Shown piece by piece: positions 26,832 through 36,634 of a DNA stretch of 64,000 bases. The position numbers and the translations under genes were made by a program. Location: positions 61,286 to 125,285 of the forward strand of contig NZ_DATAGQ010000093.1 in the NCBI RefSeq assembly GCF_036263595.1, read 5' to 3'. Position 1 is the stretch's first letter. Each line of letters opens with the position of its first letter. The stretch comes from Geminicoccus sp036263595 (lineage in GTDB: Bacteria; Pseudomonadota; Alphaproteobacteria; Geminicoccales; Geminicoccaceae). The notes beneath the pieces are model-generated. The model did not search any database. It worked only from the letters and a program-made list of their open reading frames with translations, and was not told the DNA's origin.

Positions 26832-27788
26832 TCACCGCAAGAGGATGTTGGTTACTTCACGCAACTGCGTACGCGCCCGCAGCAGGAGGAAGCCCTGGTT
26901 GGCCAAGTGGTTCGGCTTGAACTGGCTATCCAGCCCGCCATTAACCACCACCCAGGGCTGAACGGTCGCAGCCTGCTGGAAACTGTCGAGCATCTCCGCC
27001 CAGTTCGATCCTGCTCCTCGCTCGCGGATCACGTCGGCATAGTCCAGGCCGAGCTCGCGCAGGAGGATGTAGTAGGCGTAGAGCTGCCCCTTGTTCGTGT
27101 AGAACAGGTCGTCGGCATAGAAGTCGAACCAGCGGTTCCTGTTGTTGTCGATCGCCTGGCTGATCGCCGCCGAGGTGGAGCCGAGATCGGAGGCCACAGC
27201 GTCCAGCGTGTCCATCAGGTTGTCGCCCCGGCGCTCCAACGACGCCTCGCCGGCGCCCAGCCGGAGGTTGTAGGCCCGCAGGGCCTGGACCGCCTGACGG
27301 TACTGGCTTTCGGTCGTGGCCGTCGGCGCCCAGGATACCGCGGGGTTCCACACCCAGACGTTGCCCGGATAGGCCAGAAGGCCCATGGCCCGGGTCAGGT
27401 CGGCATCGGCCTGGGACGAGCCGCGGGCACGGGCCAGGCGATCCCGCACGGAGACGCCGAAGCGCTGGACGGCCGCCACCAGTCCCGTCTGATAGCTCGG
27501 CATGTTGTCGAGCAGCACGCCTGGCTTGAAGAACGGCTCGTTCGGCGTCCACTCGTTCACGTCGATCTCGCGCTCGATCAGGTCGGCCATGGCAGCGACC
27601 GTACGCGAGCCGTTTGGCGGTGCCGTCGAGGCCACGGCGAAGTTCGGGTCGTCGTCGATCCGATGAACGACGATCATGCCGACGAGGTACCAGCCGACGA
27701 CGGCGAGCACGATCAGGGCCGGCACCCCCAGCAGCAGCCGCCGCAAGAGCGGGCGCCGCGTCGTCGTCTGCACCTCAACATCGGCCAT
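26832..27788 (-). CDS. DUF2333 family membrane-anchored protein
   Basis: A 318-residue protein with one N-terminal membrane segment (about 16-42) and a long periplasmic, mostly helical body. 'NEWTPNEPFFKPGVLLDNMP' and 'WFDFYADDLFYTNKGQLYAYY' match what I recall of the DUF2333 family, which has no established function. It sits between trpS and nfu in one direction. Confidence 0.75.
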   Translation of the reverse strand: MADVEVQTTTRRPLLRRLLLGVPALIVLAVVGWYLVGMIVVHRIDDDPNFAVASTAPPNGSRTVAAMADLIEREIDVNEWTPNEPFFKPGVLLDNMPSYQTGLVAAVQRFGVSVRDRLARARGSSQADADLTRAMGLLAYPGNVWVWNPAVSWAPTATTESQYRQAVQALRAYNLRLGAGEASLERRGDNLMDTLDAVASDLGSTSAAISQAIDNNRNRWFDFYADDLFYTNKGQLYAYYILLRELGLDYADVIRERGAGSNWAEMLDSFQQAATVQPWVVVNGGLDSQFKPNHLANQGFLLLRARTQLREVTNILLR

Positions 27789-27851
27789 TATCGATCCCCT
27801 GGCAGGACAGCTACCTGCCGCACATGGCTACCGCAGCGAACGGCTGGAAGG

Positions 27852-28847
27852 TCAGGCCTGCCGGAAACCGATCAGGTCGTAGACCTCGCGCAGGATCGGC
27901 GCCGCAATGGCATTGGCGCGCTCCGCCCCACGGTTCAGCACACGGTCGATCTCGCCCGGGTCCGCCAGCAGGCGACGCATCTCGGTCGTGATCGGCGACA
28001 GCTTCTCCACGCACAGTTCGGCGAGCCGGCCCTTGAAGGTCGAGAAATTGGCCGAGGCGAATTCGTTCTCCACCTCCTGGCGGCTGCGATCGGACAGGGC
28101 CGCGTAGATCGTGAGCAGGTTGGACGCTTCCGGCCGCTTCTCGAGGTCGTAGCTCACCCCCTCGATCGGGTCGGACTTCGCCTTGCGGATCTTCTGGGCG
28201 ATCGTGTCGGCATCGTCCGTCAGGTTGATGCGGCTATAGTCCGACGTGTCGGACTTGCTCATCTTCTTGGTGCCGTCGCGCAGCGACATCACCCGGGTGG
28301 CCTCGCCCAGGATCATCGGCTCGGGAAGGGTGAAGAACTCGACGCCGTATTGCCGGTTGAAGGCGCCGGCCGTGTCGCGTGCCAGCTCCAGGTGCTGCTT
28401 CTGGTCCTCGCCCACCGGCACATGCGTGGCCCGGTACACCAGGATGTCGGCCGCCATCAGCACCGGATAGGTATAGAGCCCGGCACCCGCGTTCTCGCGC
28501 TGCTTGCCGGCCTTTTCCTTGAACTGCGTCATCCGGTTCAGCCACCCGATCGGGGTCTGGCACATCAGCACCCAGGCGAGCTGGGCATGCGCCGGGACCG
28601 TCGACTGGTTGAACAGGATCGAGCGCTCCGGGTCGATCCCGCAGGCGATCAGTGCCGCCGCCACCTCGCGCGTGGCGGCATGCAACTCCTTCGGGTCCTG
28701 TGGGAGCGTGATCGCGTGCTGGTCGACCACGCAATAGATCGCCTCGTAGTCCTGCTGCAGCCGCACCCAGTGCCGGATCGCGCCCAGGTAGTTGCCGAGA
28801 TGGAGGGCACCGGTCGGCTGGACGCCGGAAAAGATGCGGCCGGACAT
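27852..28847 (-). CDS. trpS: Tryptophanyl-tRNA synthetase
   Basis: A 331-residue class I synthetase. The HIGH-type motif is in 'GVQPTGALHLGNYLGAIRHW' (residues 8-27) and the KMSKS loop in 'GTKKMSKSDTSDYSRI' (near 205). It charges tRNA-Trp. The ATG at 28847 gives the family N-terminus (MSGRIFSGVQPTG); an in-frame upstream extension runs into murJ and is not used. Confidence 0.97.
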   Translation of the reverse strand: MSGRIFSGVQPTGALHLGNYLGAIRHWVRLQQDYEAIYCVVDQHAITLPQDPKELHAATREVAAALIACGIDPERSILFNQSTVPAHAQLAWVLMCQTPIGWLNRMTQFKEKAGKQRENAGAGLYTYPVLMAADILVYRATHVPVGEDQKQHLELARDTAGAFNRQYGVEFFTLPEPMILGEATRVMSLRDGTKKMSKSDTSDYSRINLTDDADTIAQKIRKAKSDPIEGVSYDLEKRPEASNLLTIYAALSDRSRQEVENEFASANFSTFKGRLAELCVEKLSPITTEMRRLLADPGEIDRVLNRGAERANAIAAPILREVYDLIGFRQA

Positions 28848-28912
28848 GAACGAGCCTTTGGAAGGGCGGGCGGGATGGGGAGCGGGTGGGATGGCCGAGC
28901 CGGCCGTTCGCG

Positions 28913-30442
28913 TCAAGCGCGGTCCCGGAGCAGGGCGGTCAACTCCTTCGGCCGGACGGCACGCACGATCGTCACCATGGCGAAGAAGCCGAGTGCCGCC
29001 ACCAGGATGGCGCTACCGAGTGCAATGGGGTCGCCCAGACGGCCCAGCTCCTCGAAGGCCTGCGCCCCCAGCGACCCGCAGACCGCCGCGCAGGCAAGCA
29101 TGCTTGCCGCCCGCTGCTTGGTACGCCTGGAAAAGGCCCGCTCCTCGATCGCGCCCAGCCGCCAGGACAAGACGAGGAGGTTAGCCCAGCTGCCCAGGCT
29201 GGCTGCGATCGCCAGCCCCAGATGCTCCAGGCTCGACAGCATGGCGAGCCCTGCGCCGAGGTTGACCACCAGGGCCGCCGCGGCACCCAGTAGCGGCGTG
29301 CGCATGTCGCCGCGCGCGAAGAAGGTGGCCGCCAGGATCCGGACGAGCACGGCCGCCGGCAGTCCCAGGGCGCAGGCCTGCAGGGCCGTCGCCGTGGCGG
29401 CCGTGGCGGCAAGATCGAACGCACCCCGGCCGAACAGGATCTGGACGATCGGCAGCGCGAGCGCGGTCAAGCCGGCCGCTGCCGGCAGGGTCAAGAGCAG
29501 GGCGACCTCGACCGCCTGGTTGCGCATGGCCTTTGCTTCCTCGAACCGCCCCTCGGCCAAGCGACGCGCCACCAGCGGCAGGAGGGCCGTCGAGATTGCG
29601 ACGCCGATCAGGCCCAGAGGCAGCTGGGCCAGCCGGTCGGCGAAGTAGAGGAACGAGACGGCGCCGGGGGCCAGGGCTGTTGCCATGATCGTCACGATCA
29701 CGACGTTGATCTGGTAGATTCCCGCACTGGCCAGTCCCGGCAGGATCCGCCGGCCAAGCAGGCGGATGCGACGGTCGCGGAGGTCGAAGCGGGGAACGAC
29801 CGGCACGCCCGCCATGCGGCAGGCAAGGAGGAGTGCTGCCAACTGCAGGATGCCGGCGATCGGCAAGGCCAGCGCCAGGACCGGCACCACCATGGCCGGT
29901 GCGCCATCGGCCAGAAGCAGCGCCGCGATGAGGACGAGGTTCAGGATCACCGGCACCAGGGCCGGCAGGGCGAAGCTGCCGGCCACGTTCAGCACACCCG
30001 CCAGGAGGGCTGCGAGCGAGATGAACCAGACGTAAGGGAAGGTGCGGCGCGTCAACTCGATCGCGAGATCACGCCGCGGATCGAATATGTCGAAGCCGGG
30101 TGCCAGCAGGCCGATCAACAGCGGCATCGCGACGAGAGCCAGGCCCGTGAGCGCCAGGAGGGCGAGGCTCAGCACGGTCATCGCCCTGCCGGCAAGCGCC
30201 AGGGCCGAACTCGTGCCCTCCTCGACCTGCACCTGGCTGAACAAGGGCACGAAGGCCGCCGAGAAGGCGCCCTCGGCGAACAGCCGGCGCAGCAGGTTCG
30301 GGATCTTCAGGGCGATCAGGAAGGCATCCGCAGCCACGCCGGCTCCCAGCGCCTGCGCCATCAGCACGTCGCGCAGGAAGCCCAGGACGCGGGAGGCGAG
30401 GGTGGAAGCGGCCACGACCGTCGATGCGCGCAACCAGCTCAA
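28913..30442 (-). CDS. murJ: Lipid II flippase MurJ
   Basis: A 509-residue polytopic membrane protein with about 14 membrane segments, moving lipid II across the inner membrane for peptidoglycan synthesis. The N-terminus 'STLASRVLGFLRDVLMAQAL' and 'IPNLLRRLFAEGAFSAAFVP' are diagnostic. The start is a TTG at 30442, 13 bases past the glnD stop with no clear ribosome-binding site, which suggests coupling to glnD translation. Confidence 0.95.
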   Translation of the reverse strand: MSWLRASTVVAASTLASRVLGFLRDVLMAQALGAGVAADAFLIALKIPNLLRRLFAEGAFSAAFVPLFSQVQVEEGTSSALALAGRAMTVLSLALLALTGLALVAMPLLIGLLAPGFDIFDPRRDLAIELTRRTFPYVWFISLAALLAGVLNVAGSFALPALVPVILNLVLIAALLLADGAPAMVVPVLALALPIAGILQLAALLLACRMAGVPVVPRFDLRDRRIRLLGRRILPGLASAGIYQINVVIVTIMATALAPGAVSFLYFADRLAQLPLGLIGVAISTALLPLVARRLAEGRFEEAKAMRNQAVEVALLLTLPAAAGLTALALPIVQILFGRGAFDLAATAATATALQACALGLPAAVLVRILAATFFARGDMRTPLLGAAAALVVNLGAGLAMLSSLEHLGLAIAASLGSWANLLVLSWRLGAIEERAFSRRTKQRAASMLACAAVCGSLGAQAFEELGRLGDPIALGSAILVAALGFFAMVTIVRAVRPKELTALLRDRA

Positions 30443-30455
30443 GCAAAGAATCCGA

Positions 30456-33293
30456 TCAGGTCAGGCTCAGGGCCTCGGTCAGGAGCTTGTGCACCTTCAA
30501 CGTCTTGCTCCGCACGGTGACCTTCATGCCGAACACGTCCTTGACGTAGAACACGTCGACGACCCGCTCGCCATAGGTGCTGATATGAGCTGAGCTGATC
30601 ACCAGGCCGGACTCCATGAGCGCCTTGGCCAGATCGAACAGGAGACCGGGGCGATCGCGGCCATTCACCTCGATCACGGTATGGGTGCGGCTGGCATTGT
30701 TGTCGATGAGCACGCGCGGCTCGACCCTGAACACGTCGGCGCGCGCTGGCAGCGTGCGCCGCCCGGCCAGCGCCTTCTCCAGCCAGATCTCGCCGGACAG
30801 GGTCTTGATCAGGTTCGAGCGGATCCGCTCGAACCGTTCCGGGTCGTCGACCGCCATCTGCCGGTCGGCGTCCTGGAAGCCCAGCGTGTCCAGCGCGGTG
30901 CCGTCGGTCGTCGTGAAGATATGCGCGTCGACGATGCTGGCGCCGCCCAGGGCAATCGCGCCGGCGACCTTCATGAAGAGGCCCGGATGGTCGGGCGCGT
31001 AGAGGAGCAGCTCGGAACGAGCCCGGAACTTGTCGACCCGGAAGTCGATGCCGATCGGCATCGACTGGCTCTCGGTCCGCCGGATCAGCTCCGCATGGCG
31101 GATCAGTTCCTCCGTGGTGAAGCCCAGCCAGTAGCGTGGGTCGTGCCGCGCGATATGGCGATCGATGCGTTCGCGCGTCCACCAGCCGTCGGGCGACGCC
31201 AGCAGCGCCTTTTCAAGCTCCGACTTGGCTTGGTTGACCCGTATACCACGCCGGCCGCGCGGGTCGCCCGACTGCAGGGCCGCCTCGGCCTCGTGATGAA
31301 GCTCGCGCAGCAGCTGGCCCTTCCAGCCGTTCCACACGGTCGGCCCCACGGCGCGGATGTCGCACACGGTCATGACGAGCAGCAGCTTGAGCCGCTCAGG
31401 CGACTGCACGACCTCCACGAAGTCCTGGATCGTCTTCGGGTCTTCCAGGTCCCGGCGGAATGCCGTGTCGCTCATGAGCAGGTGGTTCCTGACCAGCCAG
31501 ACCACCGTCTCGGCTTCCTCCGGCTCCAGGCCGAAGCGCGGGCAGAGGGCTGCGGCGATCATCGCGCCCACCTCGGCGTGCCGGCCACCACGACCCTTGC
31601 CGATGTCGTGCAGGAACAGCGCCACGAACAGGGCGCGCCGGGACAGGAGCTTCGGGATCAGTTCGGTCGCGAGCGGCAGGTCGGCGGCCAGCTTGCCGTC
31701 CTCGATCTGCCGCAGGATGTCGATGGCGCGGATCGTGTGCTCGTCGGTCGTGTAGACGTGATACAGGTTGTGCTGCATCTGGGCGACGATCCGACCGAAG
31801 TCCGGCACGAACCGCCCGAGCACGCCGGCATCGTTCATCCGGCCGAGCGCCCCTGCCGGGTCCTTGCGCGAGGTCAGGATGTCCAAGAACAGCCTGTTCG
31901 CATGCGGATCCTCGCGCAGCCTCGCGTCGATCCTGGTCAGCGCGTGGCTCAGCGCGCTGATGGTCGACGGGTGGATGTCCAGTTCGCGCGCATCGGCGAT
32001 CTGGAACAGCTGCAGGATCCGGATAGGCTCCCGTTGAAACAGCTTCGGGTCTTCCACCACCAGGCGGTTGCCCTGGATGACGAAGCCGTCGACCCGCTTT
32101 CTGGTCAAGCCGAAGCGCGGCAGCGCGAACTTGGGGCGCCGGCGATGCTGCTCTTCCAGCGTGCTGCACACGACCCTGGTCAGGTTGCCGACTTCGCGCG
32201 CCGCCAGATAGTAGCGCTTCATGAACCGCTCCACGCCCTTTGAGCGTATGCGGGCGCGAAAGCCCATGCGCTGGGCGATCTCTGGCTGGACGTCGACGGT
32301 CAGGCGGTCCTCCGTGCGCCCACTCAGCCAATGCAGGTGGCAGCGGACGGCGAGTAGGAATGTCTTGGACCGCTTGAAGGAGGCCAGGTCCCGTCGGGCG
32401 AGCAGCCCGCCCTGGAGCAGGGCGGAGAGGTCGGACGTTCCGTAGACGAAACGCACCAGCCAGCCCAGGGTATGAAGGTCGCGCAGGCCACCCTTGCCCT
32501 CCTTGATGTTCGGCTCCAGCAGATAGCGGCTGTCGCCGACACGCTGGTGCCGTTCGTCGCGTTCGGCGAGCTTGGCCTCGATGAAGGCCGCCTCATGTCC
32601 CTGCACGACGTCCTTGCGGTAGCGGTCGCGCAGGTCCCGCGCTGTCCGCTCGTCGCCCCAAAGCGGCCGCGATTCGAGCAGGGCCGTCGAGACCGACAGG
32701 TCCTGCTGGGCCAGCTTCAAGCATTCCGGAATCGAGCGGGTGGCATGGCCCACCTTCAGCCCGAGGTCCCACAGCCGGTAGAGCAGGAACTCGGCCATCT
32801 GCTCGGCGAGCGGCGTACGCTTGTAGGGTACCAGGAAGAGGAGATCGATGTCGGAGTTCGGGCAGAGCTCGCTGCGCCCGTAGCCGCCCACCGCCAGGAC
32901 AGCGAACTCCTCGGCCTTGCTGGGGTTGGGTGCCGGGTAGAGGTGGTCGCTGGCCAAGTCCAGGATTCCCTGGATCAGGCCGTCCATCACGGCGGACAGG
33001 GCGGCGACCGTGTCGTCTGCCGAGCCACCTGCCTCGAAGCGCTCGCGGATCGTCTGCCGAGCACACTGATGGATGCGCTTGAGCCCGCTCAGCAGGCCCG
33101 GGAAGTCCTTGATCCCCTTGGGCACCAGAGCACGCACGGCCGAACGGATCTCATCGGCCGTCGGCAAGGTTGGAGGTTCAGTGCGCAGCGTGCTAGGCGC
33201 AACTCGCCCCTGATCGGGCTCCGGCCTGCCCAGGCTGTCCGGAATCGATCCATTGCCGTGTCCTACAGCCGGAAAACCGGTGCCCGCCTCCAA
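30456..33293 (-). CDS. glnD: Bifunctional PII uridylyltransferase/uridylyl-removing enzyme
   Basis: A 945-residue nitrogen sensor that uridylylates PII proteins when glutamine is low and reverses this when it is high. Domains: nucleotidyltransferase (GGYGRSELCPNSDIDLLFL, about 135-153), GlnE-like helical region, HD domain (HDIGKGRGGRHAEVG, about 559-573) and two C-terminal ACT domains ('APDHPGLFMKVAGAIALGGA' and 'GRDRPGLLFDLAKALMES'). The start is a TTG at 33293; no in-frame ATG gives a better N-terminus, so the first 40 residues are uncertain. Confidence 0.96.
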   Translation of the reverse strand: MEAGTGFPAVGHGNGSIPDSLGRPEPDQGRVAPSTLRTEPPTLPTADEIRSAVRALVPKGIKDFPGLLSGLKRIHQCARQTIRERFEAGGSADDTVAALSAVMDGLIQGILDLASDHLYPAPNPSKAEEFAVLAVGGYGRSELCPNSDIDLLFLVPYKRTPLAEQMAEFLLYRLWDLGLKVGHATRSIPECLKLAQQDLSVSTALLESRPLWGDERTARDLRDRYRKDVVQGHEAAFIEAKLAERDERHQRVGDSRYLLEPNIKEGKGGLRDLHTLGWLVRFVYGTSDLSALLQGGLLARRDLASFKRSKTFLLAVRCHLHWLSGRTEDRLTVDVQPEIAQRMGFRARIRSKGVERFMKRYYLAAREVGNLTRVVCSTLEEQHRRRPKFALPRFGLTRKRVDGFVIQGNRLVVEDPKLFQREPIRILQLFQIADARELDIHPSTISALSHALTRIDARLREDPHANRLFLDILTSRKDPAGALGRMNDAGVLGRFVPDFGRIVAQMQHNLYHVYTTDEHTIRAIDILRQIEDGKLAADLPLATELIPKLLSRRALFVALFLHDIGKGRGGRHAEVGAMIAAALCPRFGLEPEEAETVVWLVRNHLLMSDTAFRRDLEDPKTIQDFVEVVQSPERLKLLLVMTVCDIRAVGPTVWNGWKGQLLRELHHEAEAALQSGDPRGRRGIRVNQAKSELEKALLASPDGWWTRERIDRHIARHDPRYWLGFTTEELIRHAELIRRTESQSMPIGIDFRVDKFRARSELLLYAPDHPGLFMKVAGAIALGGASIVDAHIFTTTDGTALDTLGFQDADRQMAVDDPERFERIRSNLIKTLSGEIWLEKALAGRRTLPARADVFRVEPRVLIDNNASRTHTVIEVNGRDRPGLLFDLAKALMESGLVISSAHISTYGERVVDVFYVKDVFGMKVTVRSKTLKVHKLLTEALSLT

Positions 33294-33385
33294 ACCGCCC
33301 TACCTTCCATCGATGTCGCCGCATCCTTGCGCGGCTTACCCCGTCGCACGCGCGGGCGAAAGCCCAGCCACCGGAGCCTGTCCGC

Positions 33386-33610
33386 ATGGCTGAGTTCTTC
33401 GCCATGGGTGGCTACGCGGCATATGTATGGTCCGCGTTCGGTTTCACCATCCTGGTGCTGGCAGGCCTATGGCTTCTGTCGTGGCGCAAGATGCGCCGCA
33501 AGGAGGCTGAAGTGGAGGCCCTGCGTACCCGCCTGCGTGCCCAGCGTCCCGCCCGCCAGCCAGGCGTCATCCGGGCACGCCGGGACAGCACGCCCGGAGC
33601 GGAAGGCTAG
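33386..33610 (+). CDS. ccmD: Heme exporter protein D (CcmD)-like small membrane protein
   Basis: A 74-residue protein with 'FFAMGGYAAYVWSAFGFTIL' followed by a membrane segment (about 15-35) and a basic 'SWRKMRRKEAEVEAL' stretch, the standard CcmD pattern. CcmD helps the CcmABC heme-transfer complex in cytochrome c maturation. The rest of a ccm cluster is not next to it: neighbours are glnD and an amine-oxidase-like gene. Confidence 0.85.
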   Translation: MAEFFAMGGYAAYVWSAFGFTILVLAGLWLLSWRKMRRKEAEVEALRTRLRAQRPARQPGVIRARRDSTPGAEG

Positions 33611-33634
33611 CTCGACGACGCCTGTGCCGAGGGC

Positions 33635-34936
33635 TCAGGCGAAGTGGTCGCGCAGCTTGTAGTACGCCAGAGACGGCGCCAGGAACCATGGCCGGCCATG
33701 GTAGAGTGGCCTGGTCTGGAACGCGAGCGGGTCCATCTCGCTGGCTCCCTCGACCTTGCCGAGGATCTTCAAGGCCGCCTTGTGCCCATAGAACGTCGCC
33801 CGCGGCACGCCGTTGCCGCAGTAGCCCATGGCATGGTGGATGCCGTCATGGGTGCCGACATGGGGCAGGTGGTCGAAGGTGAAGGCCACGAAGCCCATCC
33901 AGCTATGGGTGACCTTCACGTCCTTCAGTTCCGGCCAGACCCGCACCATCGCTGCATGCAGCCTGGGCGCGCTGACGCTGCCGTCCGTCTCGCTCAACGC
34001 CACGCGGCCGCCGAACAGGATGCGCTTTTGATCGGGCGAGGGCCGGTAGTAGTAGACGACCTTGCGGGTCTCGTGGAGCATCCGGCCCTTGGGGCAGATC
34101 CGCGCCATCACCGCCGGGTCGATCTCCTCGGTCGCGATGATGTAGGAGCCGATCGGGATGATCCGCCGACGCCACCAGGGGGTGGCGTCGCTGGTATAGC
34201 CATTGGTGGCGAGCACCACGTCGCGCGCCGAAATGGTTCGTCCAGCCAGGCGCACCGCGAAGCTCTGGCCGTCCCGCTCGATTCCTTGGACCCGTTGCCC
34301 AGTGAACAGCGCGGCACCGGCCCCGACCGCACGATCGAGGAGACCGCGATGGTAGAGCATCGGATCGAGCGCGCCACCGCCGGGGAACAGGATCGCGCCA
34401 TGGAACGCATCGGAGCCGACCTCCCGGCGCTGCTCGCTCTTCGGGATGACCTGGGCCTCGATCCCGAACCGCTTCTGCTCCTCTTCAGCCGCCTTGGCCG
34501 CAGGTGCGAACCGACCGGGGGCATGCGCGCACAGCAGGTGGCCGCTGGTCTCGAAGCTGCAGTCGATGTGCTCGTCTTGGATCAGCCGGACGAGATAGTC
34601 GTAGGCGGCATGACCCTCTCGCTTCAGCCAGGTCGCCTTCTCCTCGCCATAGGTCTCGCTGAGCTCGGCGAAGGACGGCCCGAAGCGTGGGCCGACCTGG
34701 CCGCCATTGCGGGTGCTGCAGCCAAAGCCTGGCTGCTCGGAGTCCAGGACGACCACCTGACGGCCGCCGCGCGCGAGCGTCAGGGCAGCCGAGAGCCCGG
34801 TAAACCCGCTGCCGACCACCACCACATCAGCCTTGTCCGGCGGGCTGCCCCCCGTGACGGCAGGTGCGGCGGCGTCATGGCCTTCCCACCAGTAGGAGGT
34901 GAATTTGGCGCCCGGCGCCAGGACGGATTGAGCCAT
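33635..34936 (-). CDS. FAD-dependent amine oxidoreductase (PuuB/DadA-like)
   Basis: A 433-residue flavoprotein of the DAO superfamily. The FAD Rossmann motif is 'ADVVVVGSGFTGLSAALTLA' (about 36-55), then 'CSTRNGGQVGPRFG' and the C-terminal 'MGYCGNGVPRATFYGHKAAL'. The closest pattern is gamma-glutamylputrescine oxidase and similar amine oxidases. It follows a polyamine-type ABC importer by 40 bases in the same direction, so it probably oxidises the imported amine; substrate inferred from context. Confidence 0.85.
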   Translation of the reverse strand: MAQSVLAPGAKFTSYWWEGHDAAAPAVTGGSPPDKADVVVVGSGFTGLSAALTLARGGRQVVVLDSEQPGFGCSTRNGGQVGPRFGPSFAELSETYGEEKATWLKREGHAAYDYLVRLIQDEHIDCSFETSGHLLCAHAPGRFAPAAKAAEEEQKRFGIEAQVIPKSEQRREVGSDAFHGAILFPGGGALDPMLYHRGLLDRAVGAGAALFTGQRVQGIERDGQSFAVRLAGRTISARDVVLATNGYTSDATPWWRRRIIPIGSYIIATEEIDPAVMARICPKGRMLHETRKVVYYYRPSPDQKRILFGGRVALSETDGSVSAPRLHAAMVRVWPELKDVKVTHSWMGFVAFTFDHLPHVGTHDGIHHAMGYCGNGVPRATFYGHKAALKILGKVEGASEMDPLAFQTRPLYHGRPWFLAPSLAYYKLRDHFA

Positions 34937-34976
34937 GATGTCGTGCCGTGCTTCTTGCAGCTGGGGGTTGGCCGGT

Positions 34977-35765
34977 TCAGGCCTTGGCGGCCGGCCGTTC
35001 GGCGGCCCGCTCGACGAAGATGAACAGGATCACCGCGACCAGCGAGATGCCGATCAGCAGGGTGGAGATCGCGGCGATGGTGGGGTCGACCTGGTCGCGC
35101 AGCGACATGAACATCATCCGGGTCAGCACGGTGTTCGACCCACCCGCGACCAGGAGGCCGATCACCACCTCGTCCAGCGAGCTGACGAAGGCGAACAGCG
35201 CGCCCGCCATGACCGACATCTTCACCTGCGGCAGCACCACGTCGACGATCGCGCGCAGGCGCGAGGCGCCGAGGCTGCGCGCGGCGTTCTCCAGGTTGCG
35301 GTCGAACCGGCTGAGGCCGGCCACCACCGTCGTGACGACGAACGGGATGGCCAGGGCCACATGCGCCAGCACGACACCGGCGAAGGTGTCGACCAGACCG
35401 AGCTGGATGTAGAAGAAGAACACCCCGATCGCGAGCAGGATCACCGGCATGAGCTGCGGGGAGAGCAGGAGGCCCATGAGCGCGTTGCGCGGCCAGCCGT
35501 TCAGCTTGTCGATGCAGTAGGCCCCGGCAAAGCCGATGGGCGTCGCGATGATCACCGTGGCCACCGCTGCCAGCAGCGAGGTGCGCGTGGCCGCCATCCA
35601 TTCGATCGAGCCGAAATAGGCGTCGTACCAGCGCAGCGACCAGGCCTGGGGCGGGAATTCCAGGTAGGTCGCGGCCGAAAAGCTCATCGGGATGACGATG
35701 AACACCGGCACCAGCAGGAAGACGAGCACCGCGGTTGCCAGCGTGCCCAGCCAGATCCTGGTCAT
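34977..35765 (-). CDS. ABC transporter permease (PotC-like)
   Basis: A 262-residue inner-membrane permease with about six segments and the EAA loop 'ENAARSLGASRLRAIVDVVL' that contacts the ATPase. Of the spermidine/putrescine type (PotC). The ATG at 35765 overlaps the stop of the other permease (ATGA). Confidence 0.92.
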   Translation of the reverse strand: MTRIWLGTLATAVLVFLLVPVFIVIPMSFSAATYLEFPPQAWSLRWYDAYFGSIEWMAATRTSLLAAVATVIIATPIGFAGAYCIDKLNGWPRNALMGLLLSPQLMPVILLAIGVFFFYIQLGLVDTFAGVVLAHVALAIPFVVTTVVAGLSRFDRNLENAARSLGASRLRAIVDVVLPQVKMSVMAGALFAFVSSLDEVVIGLLVAGGSNTVLTRMMFMSLRDQVDPTIAAISTLLIGISLVAVILFIFVERAAERPAAKA

Positions 35766-36634
35766 GAGCGCAGCCTCCGCGGCACCATCCATTGGGTGGC
35801 CAGAAAACAGGCCAGCACCAGGACCAGCAGCACGACGCCAAGCGCGCTGGATGCCCCCCACTCGCTGTACATCGTGACGTTCTGCTGGATCTTCATCGAG
35901 ATGGTCGTGACGTTGCCGCCGCCGAGGAGCTGCGGGGTCACGTAGAAGCCGAGGCACAGGACGAAGGAGAGCAGGGCGCCGGCCATGATCCCTGGCATCG
36001 CGAGCGGCAGAAAGATGCCCCAGAACGCCCGGGCCGAGCTGGCCCCCAGGCTGCGCGCCGCCTTGACCATGTCCGGATCGATCTGCCGCATCGCCGAGTA
36101 GAGCGGGAAGATGAAGAAGGGCAGCATGATGTGCACCATGCCGATCGTCGTGCCGCTGAAGCTGTTCGCCATGCGCAAGGGGCGGTCGATGACGCCCAGC
36201 TCTAGGAGCCAGGTATTGATCAGTCCCTTGCGCTGCAGGAGCACCATCCAGGCATAGGTGCGCACCAGCAGCGAGGTCCAGAACGGGATCGCCACGCAGG
36301 CCAGCATGATCGTCGCCACCATCGGCGGCTGGCGGACGATGACATAGGTGGTGGGGATGCCCAGCGCGACCACGATCCCCGTCACCAGCAGGCTCAGCAG
36401 CAGCGTGTCGCTGAGGATGCTGGCATAGCTGGCGTTCTCCAGCATCCGCTCGTAATGCACGAGCGAGAAGGCGCCCGCCTCGAAGAACGAGAGGATGGCC
36501 AGCCACAGGAACGGCAGCAGCACCACCAGCGTGACCAGCACGGCCGGCAGGGCGAACGGCCAGTAGCGCGGCTTGAGTGGTTGGACCTGCCGGGCTTCGG
36601 CCAGGGCGGCCGGCCGGGCGGCGACCGTGCCCAT
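35762..36634 (-). CDS. ABC transporter permease (PotB-like)
   Basis: A 290-residue permease with about six membrane segments and an EAA loop 'VKAARSLGASSARAFWGIFL'. It resembles PotB of polyamine importers ('PFWTSLLVRTYAWMVLLQRK' is highly typical). The ATG at 36634 shares one base with the ATPase stop (TGATG); a GTG one codon earlier is the alternative. Confidence 0.92.
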   Translation of the reverse strand: MGTVAARPAALAEARQVQPLKPRYWPFALPAVLVTLVVLLPFLWLAILSFFEAGAFSLVHYERMLENASYASILSDTLLLSLLVTGIVVALGIPTTYVIVRQPPMVATIMLACVAIPFWTSLLVRTYAWMVLLQRKGLINTWLLELGVIDRPLRMANSFSGTTIGMVHIMLPFFIFPLYSAMRQIDPDMVKAARSLGASSARAFWGIFLPLAMPGIMAGALLSFVLCLGFYVTPQLLGGGNVTTISMKIQQNVTMYSEWGASSALGVVLLVLVLACFLATQWMVPRRLRS

